Shown one piece after another: positions 49,543 through 58,171 of a stretch of 64,000 nt of DNA. A program made the translations under genes and the position numbers. Source of the stretch: Blautia hydrogenotrophica DSM 10507 (GTDB taxonomy: Bacteria > Bacillota > Clostridia > Lachnospirales > Lachnospiraceae); NCBI RefSeq assembly GCF_034356035.1, contig NZ_CP136423.1:3038001-3102000 (forward strand), given 5' to 3'. Position 1 is the first letter of the stretch; the number at the start of each line of letters is the position of its first letter. Below the pieces are notes generated by a model that saw only the letters and a list, made by a program, of their open reading frames with translations, was not told where the DNA came from and did no database searches.

Positions 49543-49613
49543 GCAGATGTAGTTCATCGGTAGAACACCAGCTTCCCAAGCTGGGGAGGCGGGTTCGATT
49601 CCCGTCATCTGCT
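49543..49613 (+). tRNA. tRNA-Gly (CCC)
   Basis: 71 bases, acceptor GCAGATG/CATCTGC, anticodon loop TTCCCAA in a CCAGC/GCTGG stem, T arm CGGGTTCGATTCCCG. The CCC anticodon serves GGG only, complementing tRNA-Gly(TCC) in the cluster at 44 kb. Confidence 0.95.
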
Positions 49614-49618
49614 TTAAA

Positions 49619-49655
49619 AAACTGAAAGTACTGCGCAGACGGTATTTTCAGTTTT
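49619..49655 (+). terminator. Terminator of tRNA-Gly
   Basis: AAAACTGAAAGTAC pairs with GTATTTTCAGTTTT, then ATTTCG; six bases after the tRNA end. Confidence 0.75.
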
Positions 49656-49975
49656 ATTTCGTTGTAGGAATTTCTTCACACGATGCTAAGCTGACTGTTC
49701 TCTGACACAGAAATCCCTGCCGCCTAGTCCAATTCCTCCAACATCTCATTGACTGTTCTGTGTGTTACACGGTTTATAACTCCCCATCCTTATTTGAAGC
49801 ACATAATTACACCGTATAATCACGTCCGCTCCGCACTGCGTTCGCGGATTCTATCTGCTAAGACGACCAAACTGGTATACCGTCACACCATCTAGCAGAT
49901 ATCCTCTAAGTCGTCGTCCCTATCACGCCGCCTCATTCATTAAGTCGCTAAAAACAAAAAGCGCTCCGAACCATG
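49656..49975. other. Gene-free stretch upstream of the DeoR gene end
   Basis: About 320 bases with no gene. Two loose inverted segments (ATCTGCTAAGACGAC..near 49856 and CTAGCAGATAT.. TAAGTCGTC near 49892-49917) could form a long hairpin. I see no terminator with a T tract for the DeoR gene and no match to the repeat families described here. Confidence 0.4.
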
Positions 49976-50764
49976 TCATTCCATCTTATCTACAGTCTTC
50001 TCCGCCAACAACAACTCAATACCACGTTCTCTCAGACCGACAACATATTCTTCCGGCAAATCAGAATCCGTAACTGCGATATTCACACAATTCAAATCAA
50101 AAGTCGCAGAAAAAGCTTTCTTCCCAAATTTTCTGCTCTGAGCCACCAAAATGGTCTGTCTTGCCTGTTCCACCATCGCGACTGCAAGCTCCGTGGCTTC
50201 TGCATTCCAGTCAGTGACGCCTCCTTCCAGGCTGACTCCTCCTGCCCCCACAAATGCTTTGTCCACATAATAGTTTTTCAGGGACTGGCAAGTGACCTGT
50301 CCAAACGCTCCTCTCGCTCTGGAATTAATATGACCACCCAAAATATACAAATTCACCGACGAATCTATCAGTTCATTGATAACGTATACTGAATTGGTGA
50401 GAACCGTTATATTCCTCTTATTCTTAATCTGTTTCGCCACTTCCCAAAGGGTCTGCCCCATACCGATCAAGATCGTATCTCCTTCTTCCACCAAAGAAGC
50501 TGCTTTCTCACCAATCAATGACTTCTCATAAGTATCCATATCAGAAGAAATCACCTCTTCATCTGTGGATTTTACTTCTTCCTCCTCATTAGCCAAAATC
50601 CCCCCATAAACTCTCCTTATCATTTTATTTTTCTCTAAATTCTTGATATCTCTGCGCACAGTCTCATACGAAACATCAAAAATTTCCACAATATCTGCAA
50701 TCTTAACAATTTTATTCTCTCTTAACAACTGCATAATCTTATTTTGTCTTTCTGTCGCTAACAT
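49976..50764 (-). CDS. DeoR-family transcriptional regulator
   Basis: A 262-residue DeoR/GlpR-type repressor: N-terminal winged helix (KIMQLLRENKIVKIADIVEI, then VSYETVRRDIKNLEKN) and a C-terminal sugar-phosphate-binding DeoRC domain (LIGMGQTLWEVAK, VLTNSVYVINELI, DKAFVGAGGVSLEGGVTD). Regulators of this class respond to phosphorylated sugars, which fits the FGGY kinase in the operon it faces. It is transcribed away from that operon across 321 bases that hold the shared promoter region. AGGAGAAGAGGC precedes the ATG. Confidence 0.9.
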   Translation of the reverse strand: MLATERQNKIMQLLRENKIVKIADIVEIFDVSYETVRRDIKNLEKNKMIRRVYGGILANEEEEVKSTDEEVISSDMDTYEKSLIGEKAASLVEEGDTILIGMGQTLWEVAKQIKNKRNITVLTNSVYVINELIDSSVNLYILGGHINSRARGAFGQVTCQSLKNYYVDKAFVGAGGVSLEGGVTDWNAEATELAVAMVEQARQTILVAQSRKFGKKAFSATFDLNCVNIAVTDSDLPEEYVVGLRERGIELLLAEKTVDKME

Positions 50765-51009
50765 GCCTCTTCTCCTACACTGTTATCCCATTTCCCAATT
50801 TATGATTTTTACCATGAACAAACCTTTAAAACCCAAGGTTTTTACTAATTTCCGTCTAAGATAAGACCATACATTTCTTTCCAGTCATCCCAGACCCGGT
50901 GTCTTTATTTTAACGTCTATATTCTTTTTTTTCAATACTTTGTTCTTTTTACTTCCTCTCATCATCACACATTTTCCCGCAATATTTTGTGTGTTTTTGT
51001 GTTTTACTA

Positions 51010-51038
51010 TTGACAAACACACATTTTAATTCTATAAT
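51010..51038 (+). promoter_or_regulatory. Promoter of the aminotransferase gene
   Basis: Consensus TTGACA and TATAAT with a 17-base spacer, about 48 bases before the ATG. Flanked on both sides by TGTGTTT/AAACACA-rich sequence, probably operator sites. The rest of the 50765-51085 space is AT-rich without a gene. Confidence 0.85.
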
Positions 51039-51041
51039 CCA

Positions 51042-51054
51042 CACAAAGAAACAC
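51042..51054 (+). promoter_or_regulatory. Candidate DeoR operator, copy 1
   Basis: CACAAAGAAACAC immediately downstream of the -10 box, over the expected transcription start. The identical 13 bases recur at 52431-52443 ahead of the MFS gene of the same operon. Confidence 0.5.
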
Positions 51055-51085
51055 TTAAACACACTTCAAAGAAAGGAGTTATACT

Positions 51086-52174
51086 ATGAGTGCACCCAAA
51101 CTCTTCAGCCCTGGCCCCGTGATGGTCAAAAGCAATGTGCGAAGCGCCCTGCTCCATTACGACATCTGTCATCGCAGTCCAGAATTCGAAGGCATGTTCA
51201 CAGATACGCAAGAAAAAATCAAAAGACTTTTTGGCGCAGACGACACTTACTACAGCCTGATTGTCTCAGGTTCCGGAACCTCCGCCAACGAGACCGTTCT
51301 CTCCTCACTTTTTCAAAAAGACGAGACCGTGCTTTTGATCCGCAACGGTGTCTTCGGTGAACGGCTGCTGGAGATTATCGAAAAATATCAGATTCCCAAG
51401 GAAGAGGCTGTGTTTCCCTGGGGGACTTACCCGGACTTGGCCGAAATCGAACACATCATAACCCGCAATCCCAAAATAAAAGTCGTGGCCATGGTGTATC
51501 ACGAGACCAGCACAGGGATGATTAATCCTGTCCATGAGGTGGGCCGTCTCTGCGAGAAATACCACAAAATATTCTTCGCCGACACGGTTTCCGCCGCAGG
51601 TGGTGAATACATAGATATGACAACTAACCACATTTCCATTGCCACCTCTGTAGGCGGAAAATGTGTCGGTGCTTTTCCTGGTTCTGCCTATATCTGCGCC
51701 AAAAAAGAGATCTTAGATACTCTCACGGCCGCCCAGTGCAAGAATGTCTATCTGAGTCTGTATAAACATTACGATATAGCAAAGTCCTCCCATCAGACTC
51801 CGAATACACCAAATGTCAATTTATTCTGGCCTTTGAATCAAGCATTGACAAACATTTTAGAGGAAGGATTGGACAAGCGTATTGCCCGATACCAACGATG
51901 TGCCTCTATTATACGCAACGGTCTCCAAAATATAGGACTGCATCTGCTCCTCTCAGAGCATCTTTCCAACACAGTCACCTCCGTCTTTCTTCCAGAAAAC
52001 ATACCCGCTGCTGATTTCTTGGCTAAAATGGAAAAAAGAGGCTATATTTTTTATCTGGGAAAAGGAAAATACGCAGACATGAATATGATTCAAGTAGCCA
52101 ATATGGGAGAAATCTACGAGCAGGATTGCTATAACATGCTAGAAGTGTTCACATCCTGTCTGAACTCCTTTTAA
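51086..52174 (+). CDS. Class V aminotransferase, PhnW/AGXT-like
   Basis: A 362-residue PLP enzyme. The start APKLFSPGPVMVKSNVRSALLHYDICHRS recalls 2-aminoethylphosphonate and serine/alanine-glyoxylate transaminases (shown in part). GSGTSANETVLSSL binds the cofactor phosphate, FADTVSAAGG carries the ring-stacking/Asp region and the PLP-lysine is in SVGGKCVGAFPG. It would transfer an amino group between an aldehyde or ketoacid and an amino acid. No phosphonate genes are near, so phosphonate is unlikely. First gene of the operon; AAAGGAGTT site. Confidence 0.85.
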   Translation: MSAPKLFSPGPVMVKSNVRSALLHYDICHRSPEFEGMFTDTQEKIKRLFGADDTYYSLIVSGSGTSANETVLSSLFQKDETVLLIRNGVFGERLLEIIEKYQIPKEEAVFPWGTYPDLAEIEHIITRNPKIKVVAMVYHETSTGMINPVHEVGRLCEKYHKIFFADTVSAAGGEYIDMTTNHISIATSVGGKCVGAFPGSAYICAKKEILDTLTAAQCKNVYLSLYKHYDIAKSSHQTPNTPNVNLFWPLNQALTNILEEGLDKRIARYQRCASIIRNGLQNIGLHLLLSEHLSNTVTSVFLPENIPAADFLAKMEKRGYIFYLGKGKYADMNMIQVANMGEIYEQDCYNMLEVFTSCLNSF

Positions 52175-52368
52175 AACGTAATCCTACTTTTGCTTCAGCC
52201 TGTTCAAAAACACAGTTCGCTTCGCCCCAATCGTCGCGTTCTGTGTTTTTTTGCTTTTTATTGTATTATTCTTCCTCACAAATCATGAATTTGCACATAA
52301 AGACACAAAAATCTTTAGATATTATTCACAAATCACACATTATTCCTCATATTCCCCACATTTTTTTG

Positions 52369-52397
52369 TTGTATTCACACAAAACCCATGATATAAT
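52369..52397 (+). promoter_or_regulatory. Second promoter of the operon, ahead of the MFS gene
   Basis: TTGTAT, 17 bases, TATAAT, 100 bases before the MFS ATG. The 322-base gap after the aminotransferase is AT-rich and contains several CACA-rich words like those at the first promoter. Confidence 0.6.
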
Positions 52398-52430
52398 TCC
52401 ACTCATAAGAATCGAACCTGCAATTAATTG

Positions 52431-52443
52431 CACAAAGAAACAC
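52431..52443 (+). promoter_or_regulatory. Candidate DeoR operator, copy 2
   Basis: CACAAAGAAACAC, identical to 51042-51054, located 33 bases after the second -10 box. Confidence 0.5.
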
Positions 52444-52496
52444 ACGATGCTATTTGGCGCGCAAATAACATCGCCTATTACTCAAGGAGGAAACAT

Positions 52497-53708
52497 ATGA
52501 ATCAATCCCAGACTAAAGGCGGAAAACTATCCGCACTTATCGGATGCACACTAATGCTTTCTATTGTCTACATGTCACTGACCTCCTGGTCTGTCGCCGT
52601 CAACGAATTAGCCTCCGCTTTTTCCTTGACAACTCCTATGATACAGGCCGGTTCTTCTATGCAGATCGCCGGTTACGTCATCGGCGGCTTCATTGAAGGA
52701 AAACTGATCGCAAAACATGGGTGGAAAAAAGTGTTTACCGTCGTAATCATCGCTTATATTCTGGCTTCTGCCCTGATTCCCGTCATGACTAACTACTACA
52801 TCATCCTTCTCCTGCGTTTTGTCCAGGGATGCGGCTGTATGGTAGGACTAACCAATGTGGTAGTCAGCTCCTGGTTTCCCACCAAAGAACGTGGTCTAGC
52901 CCTCGGAATTCTGTTGGGAGCCATCGGACTCGGTTCCGCTTTAGGCGGTTATGTAGGCGGCCTACTCACGCCAATGATCGGCTGGAAGAACACTTTCTGG
53001 CTCATCAGCGCCCTGGCAGCCGTCGGAGCTCTCATTTTCTACGCGATGGTAAAAGAAGCCCCACCTCTGGAAGAGGAAAAACACGTCGTCCGTCACAGCG
53101 AAGAACTTCAAAAAAATATATTCAAAGAACCAGCTCTTTGGATGCTCGGATTGGCCACTCTCTGCTGCTTCTTTAGCTGTTACGGTATGTACGCATACCT
53201 TGCAGAGTATCTCTATACCTTAGACTATTCCTCCTCACAGGTGGGAACCATGGTCTTCTTGAATGGCTTTATCGCCGTCTTTTCCACACCGATTGTGGGA
53301 TGGATTTCTGATAAAATGGTCGCCAAAAAAGGGGCTCTGAAGGCAAGAACCTGGGCGAATATGTGGCCTGCACTTTTTGTAGCCTTCATAACCTGCATCC
53401 TGCTACCGCATCTTGCTCCTATGAGTTTAGGCATGGCCTTCTTTATCACTTTGGCCGTAGGTTGGGGGGTGCCTGCCACAAATGGTCCTGGTCTCTCTCT
53501 GCCGGCTGACTTATTCGGAAGCGCCGCTGCTGGTCCTGGCGTCGGTCTGGTATTGCTGATCGCAGGTGCAGGCGGAATTATCTCCCCTATCTTCGTTCCT
53601 TGGCTGGCTGGACAAACTAATTGGACCATCGCCTGGTATGTAACTGGCGGATTCGCTCTTTTAGGAATGCTCATCAACTTATACCTCAGCCGTTATAAAG
53701 CTGATTAA
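52497..53708 (+). CDS. MFS transporter
   Basis: A 403-residue carrier with twelve predicted membrane helices. The MFS loop 2-3 signature appears as GKLIAKHGWKKVF and the helix-4/5 part as RFVQGCGCMVGLTNVVVSSWFPTKERGLALG, as in organic-acid and OFA-type members. It probably imports the substrate handled by the flanking enzymes. ATG at 52497 follows CAAGGAGGAAAC; upstream in-frame starts fall in the operator region. It has its own promoter inside the operon. Confidence 0.88.
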   Translation: MNQSQTKGGKLSALIGCTLMLSIVYMSLTSWSVAVNELASAFSLTTPMIQAGSSMQIAGYVIGGFIEGKLIAKHGWKKVFTVVIIAYILASALIPVMTNYYIILLLRFVQGCGCMVGLTNVVVSSWFPTKERGLALGILLGAIGLGSALGGYVGGLLTPMIGWKNTFWLISALAAVGALIFYAMVKEAPPLEEEKHVVRHSEELQKNIFKEPALWMLGLATLCCFFSCYGMYAYLAEYLYTLDYSSSQVGTMVFLNGFIAVFSTPIVGWISDKMVAKKGALKARTWANMWPALFVAFITCILLPHLAPMSLGMAFFITLAVGWGVPATNGPGLSLPADLFGSAAAGPGVGLVLLIAGAGGIISPIFVPWLAGQTNWTIAWYVTGGFALLGMLINLYLSRYKAD

Positions 53709-53726
53709 AAAGAATGGAGGAAAAGT

Positions 53727-55220
53727 ATGATTCAAAAATATATTCTCTCCTTTGACTGCGGCACCACCGCTGTCAAGGCAGTTCTGATCAACTTTGAAGG
53801 AAAAGTCATCTGCAACGCCAAGGCTGAATATTCTCTAATTCAGCTCCATCCAGGCTGGGCCGAACAAAATCCTGAAGAACTTTGGAAAGCGATCTGCAAG
53901 ACTTCCCAAAACGTAATCACAAAAGCTAGTATCAAACCCGATCAAATCATCGGACTTATCTATGCTGCACCGTGGAAAAACATTATACCCATAGACGCAA
54001 ATGGAAACGTACTGCGCAACAGTCTGATCTGGATGGATGCCAGAGCCAGCGCCCAGGCAGAACGTCTGAACCAGGCGGCTGGCTTCTTCGTAGGTACTGG
54101 GCAAGAGTACTGGCCTCGCCTGATGTGGGTAAAGGAAAATGAGCCTGAAATCTGGGAAAACGCCAAGGTAATCATGGGACTGAACACCTATTTTAAATGG
54201 AAGACTACCGGACAGATCGCCACAGAACCTTCCGATGACTTTTTCCATTCCTGCAATCCGTCCATCCAATCTGATTATGACAAAATCATCCATGCCGCCG
54301 GCCTGGATGAAGATTTGGATAAGTTCCCACCGATGAAGCTGGCAACCGAAGAAGTCGGCAAAGTCACCATACAGGCAGCAGAAGAAATGGGACTGGTCCA
54401 AGGAATCCCCGTCTTTGGAGGCTTTGGAGATCTCCCGGCAATCACCATAGGAACAGGATGTTGCCAGGAAAATATGGTACATATCTATTTCGGCACCTCC
54501 TCCTGGCTGGTGGATATCATCCGAAACCGAGAAGACATTGAGGCCCCACAATATTTTACCTTTAACTCTCAATATGAAGGAGGACTGTTCGCACTTCAGA
54601 CCGGTTGTTTCGCCTTCGACTGGGCAGTTGAACAATTCTACCACTCAGAACGCCAAATCCTAGGCGGAGAAGTCTTCGATTTTGTGAACAAAGACATTGC
54701 CGGCATTCCTGCCGGTTCTGACAATCTGATTGCGACCCATTGGCTAAACGGTGAGCTGCCTCCTCTGTCCAAAAACGCCAAGTCCGTCTTCTTCAACGTA
54801 ACTTCCAACCATGATCGCCGCCATCTGGTTCACGCGGTTATGGAAAGCATCTGCTACACCCATCGCAGATATTTGGAACACTATGAAAAAGCTGCCGGTA
54901 AAAAATTGCACAGCATTCGCGTCGTAGGCGGCGGCGCAGTCAGCGATCTGTGGATGCAGATGCTTTCCGATGTTTTGCAGATTACCGTAGAGGTCCCTGA
55001 AAGCCCACGCTACACCGGCGCAATGGGAACCTACTACTGCGCGATGGTTGGCCTTGGATACATCAAAGATTATAACGCAGTCTATGATACCGTCAAAATA
55101 CAGAGAGTTTTTAAACCCAGAAACGAAAACGCTGAAATTTACGATAAACTTTATAAGATCTACTTGGAACTTCACCCTGCTCTTCACAATTTATATGGAA
55201 GCATCAACGGTGTTTACTAA
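53727..55220 (+). CDS. FGGY-family carbohydrate kinase
   Basis: A 497-residue sugar kinase with phosphate loop SFDCGTTAVKAVLINFEGK, a substrate region LIWMDARASAQAERLNQ, and the second-domain FGGFGDLPAITIGTG and RVVGGGAVSDLWMQML motifs. It is only distantly like the xylulokinase at 2-3.5 kb: the MHG-type motif is replaced by IYAAPWKN. Its substrate is therefore probably not xylulose. It lies 18 bases after the MFS gene. The product is likely the effector of the DeoR regulator. Confidence 0.87.
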   Translation: MIQKYILSFDCGTTAVKAVLINFEGKVICNAKAEYSLIQLHPGWAEQNPEELWKAICKTSQNVITKASIKPDQIIGLIYAAPWKNIIPIDANGNVLRNSLIWMDARASAQAERLNQAAGFFVGTGQEYWPRLMWVKENEPEIWENAKVIMGLNTYFKWKTTGQIATEPSDDFFHSCNPSIQSDYDKIIHAAGLDEDLDKFPPMKLATEEVGKVTIQAAEEMGLVQGIPVFGGFGDLPAITIGTGCCQENMVHIYFGTSSWLVDIIRNREDIEAPQYFTFNSQYEGGLFALQTGCFAFDWAVEQFYHSERQILGGEVFDFVNKDIAGIPAGSDNLIATHWLNGELPPLSKNAKSVFFNVTSNHDRRHLVHAVMESICYTHRRYLEHYEKAAGKKLHSIRVVGGGAVSDLWMQMLSDVLQITVEVPESPRYTGAMGTYYCAMVGLGYIKDYNAVYDTVKIQRVFKPRNENAEIYDKLYKIYLELHPALHNLYGSINGVY

Positions 55221-55274
55221 TGTTTCTGCCCTGCCATTCGGCAGGGCAGTCATCGGCAACGAAAGGAGCTGCTT

Positions 55275-56771
55275 ATGAAAATAGCAATCTGTGAATTCCA
55301 TCAGGAGACCAATTCCTTCAACCCCTTTCCTAGTCCTCTAGAAGACTATCTGGTCTTTGGCCTGTGGGAAGGTGAGGAACTGTTAAAAAATGGAAATGGT
55401 TCCAGCGCGCTAGATGGAATGATTCACGTTTTGGAAGAAAACAAAGTTCAGATTGTCCCCACCTGCCGCATGTGGGCCAACGCCGCCGGACCGGTAGAGG
55501 CCCAAGTCGTAGAGGACTACTGGAAAAATCTGTCCCGCCGCCTAAAAGAAGCACTTCCTCTAGATGGCGTGTGCATTTCACTACACGGGGCTACTCAGTC
55601 CACTGCGTCTCAGGACGTATGCGGAGACCTGCTGGAAAAAATTCGCCAGCTCGTAGGCCCCAGTACGATTCTCTCTGCCTCTTTAGATTTGCACGCAAAC
55701 ATCACTGAAAAAATGTTAAAGAACGCTGAATTTCTCTGCGGTTATCACACTTATCCTCATGTAGATTTTTATGAAACTGGATCCCGAGCCGCTTCCCTGT
55801 GTCTCCAGCGTCTAAAAAATCCTCAGAAACCTCTCCACACACGATGCATACACCTGCCCATGATCGCCCCTGCAAGTTCTTATACCACCCTCTTCGGCCC
55901 TTTTTCCGAGCTGATGCGCCATGCCGAACATTTCGTAGAAGAGAAAAAAATTGCCGATTTTTCCATCTTTCAAAGACAACCCTGGCTGGATGTCGGTGTC
56001 GGAGGAAGTGCGGTACTTACTGTCTCTGAATCTGACAGCTCCAAACTTCTTTTGGAACTGGCACGGCGCTTTTTGAATCTGCGACACAGTTTCCATTCTG
56101 ATATAAGAAGTGTACAGGAAATTATACATGTCGCAGAAAATAATGCCACAGGCAAGCCTCTCGTTCTGGTGGACTCCGCAGATTCTACCAACGCCGGTGC
56201 TAATGGCGACAGTGCCTATATACTCCATGAAATCTTGCGCCTGAATTCATCGGTAAAAGCCGCGCTATCTTTGAGATGTGCTCCCGCAGTAAGACAAGCT
56301 TTTCAGACAGGAGTTGGAAAGACGGGCACTTTCACCATCGGCGCTTCGATCAATTCCAGCATGAGCGCTCCCGTCACACTCCAGGCATATGTACAATCTT
56401 TACACGATGGAATCTATACGCAAGAAGGCCCCGCTAAGCGCGGCCTTGTCAATCACCTGGGTCCTACCGCTGTCCTCAAATTCAGAAACACCTCTATCCT
56501 TGTGTCCGAACAGCTCCTAGGAGCCGGAGATCTACAGCTATACCGCCATCATGGAATGGAACCCCTTTTCTACCAGATGGTTGCAGTAAAAACCTGTACC
56601 TCTTTTCGAGCGAGTTACTTGCCCGTAGCCAGTGACATCATTGAAGCAGATACTCCCGGTGCCGCCTCTTCTAATCTGCTTACGCTCCCATTCCGTAACC
56701 TGCCGAAACGCTTTTATCCTTTTGCTGAAATCGACGAATCGGACCTCACTATCCCAAAAAGATTTCGTTAA
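55275..56771 (+). CDS. M81-family (MlrC-like) metalloenzyme
   Basis: A 498-residue protein with the DUF1485/MlrC start MKIAICEFHQETNSFNPF, zinc-binding Asp/His motifs SLDLHANIT and GYHTYPHVDFYETG, and VDSADSTNAGANGDS typical of the family; a C-terminal MlrC domain follows. The founder acts on linear microcystin peptides, but most homologues sit in small-molecule catabolic operons with transporters and kinases, and likely cleave amide or lactam bonds. AAGGAGCTG site, 54 bases after the kinase. Last gene of the operon. Confidence 0.88.
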   Translation: MKIAICEFHQETNSFNPFPSPLEDYLVFGLWEGEELLKNGNGSSALDGMIHVLEENKVQIVPTCRMWANAAGPVEAQVVEDYWKNLSRRLKEALPLDGVCISLHGATQSTASQDVCGDLLEKIRQLVGPSTILSASLDLHANITEKMLKNAEFLCGYHTYPHVDFYETGSRAASLCLQRLKNPQKPLHTRCIHLPMIAPASSYTTLFGPFSELMRHAEHFVEEKKIADFSIFQRQPWLDVGVGGSAVLTVSESDSSKLLLELARRFLNLRHSFHSDIRSVQEIIHVAENNATGKPLVLVDSADSTNAGANGDSAYILHEILRLNSSVKAALSLRCAPAVRQAFQTGVGKTGTFTIGASINSSMSAPVTLQAYVQSLHDGIYTQEGPAKRGLVNHLGPTAVLKFRNTSILVSEQLLGAGDLQLYRHHGMEPLFYQMVAVKTCTSFRASYLPVASDIIEADTPGAASSNLLTLPFRNLPKRFYPFAEIDESDLTIPKRFR

Positions 56772-56797
56772 ACGTGACGAATCCTTTCCTATAACAT

Positions 56798-56830
56798 AAA
56801 AACCAGATTTATAACAAATCTGGTTTTTAC
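56798..56830 (+). terminator. Terminator of the aminotransferase-MFS-kinase-MlrC operon
   Basis: AAAAACCAGATTT pairs perfectly with AAATCTGGTTTTT (13 bp), five-base loop, ending in a T run; 26 bases after the stop. Confidence 0.92.
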
Positions 56831-56861
56831 ATTTTTATTCACTTCTGTCTCTTCGGCATCT

Positions 56862-57299
56862 TCAGCGCCTTTTCTGGAATGCCTTCACAATGACACCCAC
56901 CACTGCCAAACAGAACAGTATGGGAAGCAACGCGCCAATAATTGTAATCAGCACAAATAAAATCAGTGCTGCCGCCAAAATTACAATCAGCTTTCCATAC
57001 CATGTGGTAAGGTCCAGTTTTCTAAAAGTCTTTTTGCTCTCTCTTACAAATTCTCCGTCTTCTTCCTGGACAACGTATTCTCCTGTTTCCTGAGAACTCC
57101 ACGCCCCGGAATCAATCAGCGTTTTGGCGATTAACCATGGGTCTCCAAGCATATCCAAGACTTCCGCCTCCGTCTTTCCGGACGCAATCTCTTTTTCTAT
57201 ATAATCCCGATAGTACTCCACATGACCTCGAAGCTGATTTTCTGAAAGCTGGCCTCTCAAATGCCTCTCCAAACTTTCTAAAAACTCTTTTCTCGTCAT
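56862..57299 (-). CDS. DUF1700/HAAS-domain membrane protein
   Basis: A 145-residue protein with the HAAS start MTRKEFLESLERHLRG and HVEYYRDYIEKEIASGKTE, then LDMLGDPWLIAKTLI, and one or two C-terminal membrane helices (LIVILAAALILFVLITIIGALLP-type segment, about 104-138). HAAS proteins usually work with a PadR-type repressor to control envelope-stress genes; no PadR gene is visible next to it here. AGGAGACGTAACT site. Stand-alone gene. Confidence 0.87.
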   Translation of the reverse strand: MTRKEFLESLERHLRGQLSENQLRGHVEYYRDYIEKEIASGKTEAEVLDMLGDPWLIAKTLIDSGAWSSQETGEYVVQEEDGEFVRESKKTFRKLDLTTWYGKLIVILAAALILFVLITIIGALLPILFCLAVVGVIVKAFQKRR

Positions 57300-57401
57300 A
57301 GTTACGTCTCCTCTTTTTCTCCTGATCGCTTGTTTCCCTCATCTTGGAATAGTATACAAGAACTCGACAAGTTTTTGCAAGGCATTTTATCCTTTCTTAA
57401 G

Positions 57402-57609
57402 AATTAAACGTAACGTTTAGCCTGACACTGTCCCGCTGCATATGCAGCGGGATCCCGAGGACTGCAAGCACCAGACTGAGAGAATTGCAGTCTGTGTGCA
57501 TGCATTTGTGACAGTGAAGCCGAAAAGCTGAATTGATACAATTAAACGTAACTATTCAGCCATAAGCAGCATATGCGGCGATATAAGCTGTTATGGCTGA
57601 ATAGTTACG
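57402..57609. repeat. Structured intergenic element with two AATTAAACGTAAC units
   Basis: AATTAAACGTAAC stands at 57402-57414 and 57540-57552. The first unit is followed by a nested fold: CACTGTC (57426) with GACAGTG (57510) enclosing a 22-base perfect palindrome (57431-57452) and GACTGCAA/TTGCAGTC (57460/57485). The second is followed by a long inverted repeat, 57547-57570 with 57587-57609 (23 of 24 paired, one bulge). No gene is seen from 57300 to the riboswitch at 57895. Confidence 0.65.
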
Positions 57610-57894
57610 GCCGTTCTGAAGGTAGCAGATAGTAATAGCACTTTAATCTGTACAATCCTAGTTCCTTTCTATTTTTTGATATTTCAATATAATAAGGAAA
57701 AAAGTTTAACGATAATAATTTATTTTATTTCCTATTATAGTATTTTTAATTTTAATTAAAAATCACTCTAATCCAGTTACTTTTCTTAAAACTTTGATAA
57801 ATTTTTGACTAAATTCTTGACTTTTATATGCATTAGTGCTAATATATAACCATCAACTAAGGAATCAAAAACAATATCAAAAGATTCCAATCAA

Positions 57895-57975
57895 CCAAGA
57901 GGTTTCTAATTACTGACGGATAATTGTGGAATACCACAGGGGAATTAGAAATCTGAAACGCCGACCGTCTGGGCA
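57895..57975 (+). ncRNA. ZTP riboswitch (pfl motif)
   Basis: The conserved parts are all visible: P1 stem AGGTTTCTAATT with AATTAGAAATCT, the TGACGGA junction strand, the hairpin GTGGAATACCAC followed by AGGGG, and the distal CCGACCGTCTGGGC that closes the pseudoknot (GACGG with CCGTC). ZTP/ZMP signals folate-dependent one-carbon shortage. Ligand binding should stabilise this fold and prevent the adjoining terminator, switching on fhs. Confidence 0.88.
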
Positions 57976-58007
57976 ACATTTGAGCTTCTCGAATGTTGTC
58001 CTTTTTT
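57971..58007 (+). terminator. Regulated terminator of the ZTP riboswitch
   Basis: GGGCAACATTTGAG pairs with CTCGAATGTTGTCC and is followed by TTTTTT. Its first bases GGGC overlap the riboswitch pseudoknot strand, so terminator and ligand-bound fold exclude each other. Confidence 0.88.
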
Positions 58008-58008
58008 A

Positions 58009-58083
58009 TGCAATAGGAAAGCTCTTTTCACGCCAATGCGCGAGAGTCCTCCTATCACATAAACGCTCCGCGAGGATGCGAAC
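58009..58083 (-). repeat. Dispersed repeat, 3' half, in the fhs leader
   Basis: On the minus strand CGCATCCTCGCGGAGCGTTT, ATGTGATAGGAGG and the hairpin end CTCTCGCGCATTGGCGTGAAAAG..CTTTCCTATTG. It is transcribed as part of the fhs leader between the riboswitch terminator and the start codon. Confidence 0.75.
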
Positions 58084-58171
58084 GATGCAGAAGGTATGTC
58101 CACAACAAACCTTTCACATCATATCTAACAGGCGTCGGTATTATGGGGGATCCAGAAAGGAGATCATAATT

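Noticed and set aside
51086..52174. Calling the class V aminotransferase PhnW (2-aminoethylphosphonate transaminase)
   Set aside because: The similarity is general; phnX, phosphonate transport and C-P lyase genes are absent and the neighbours point to another substrate.
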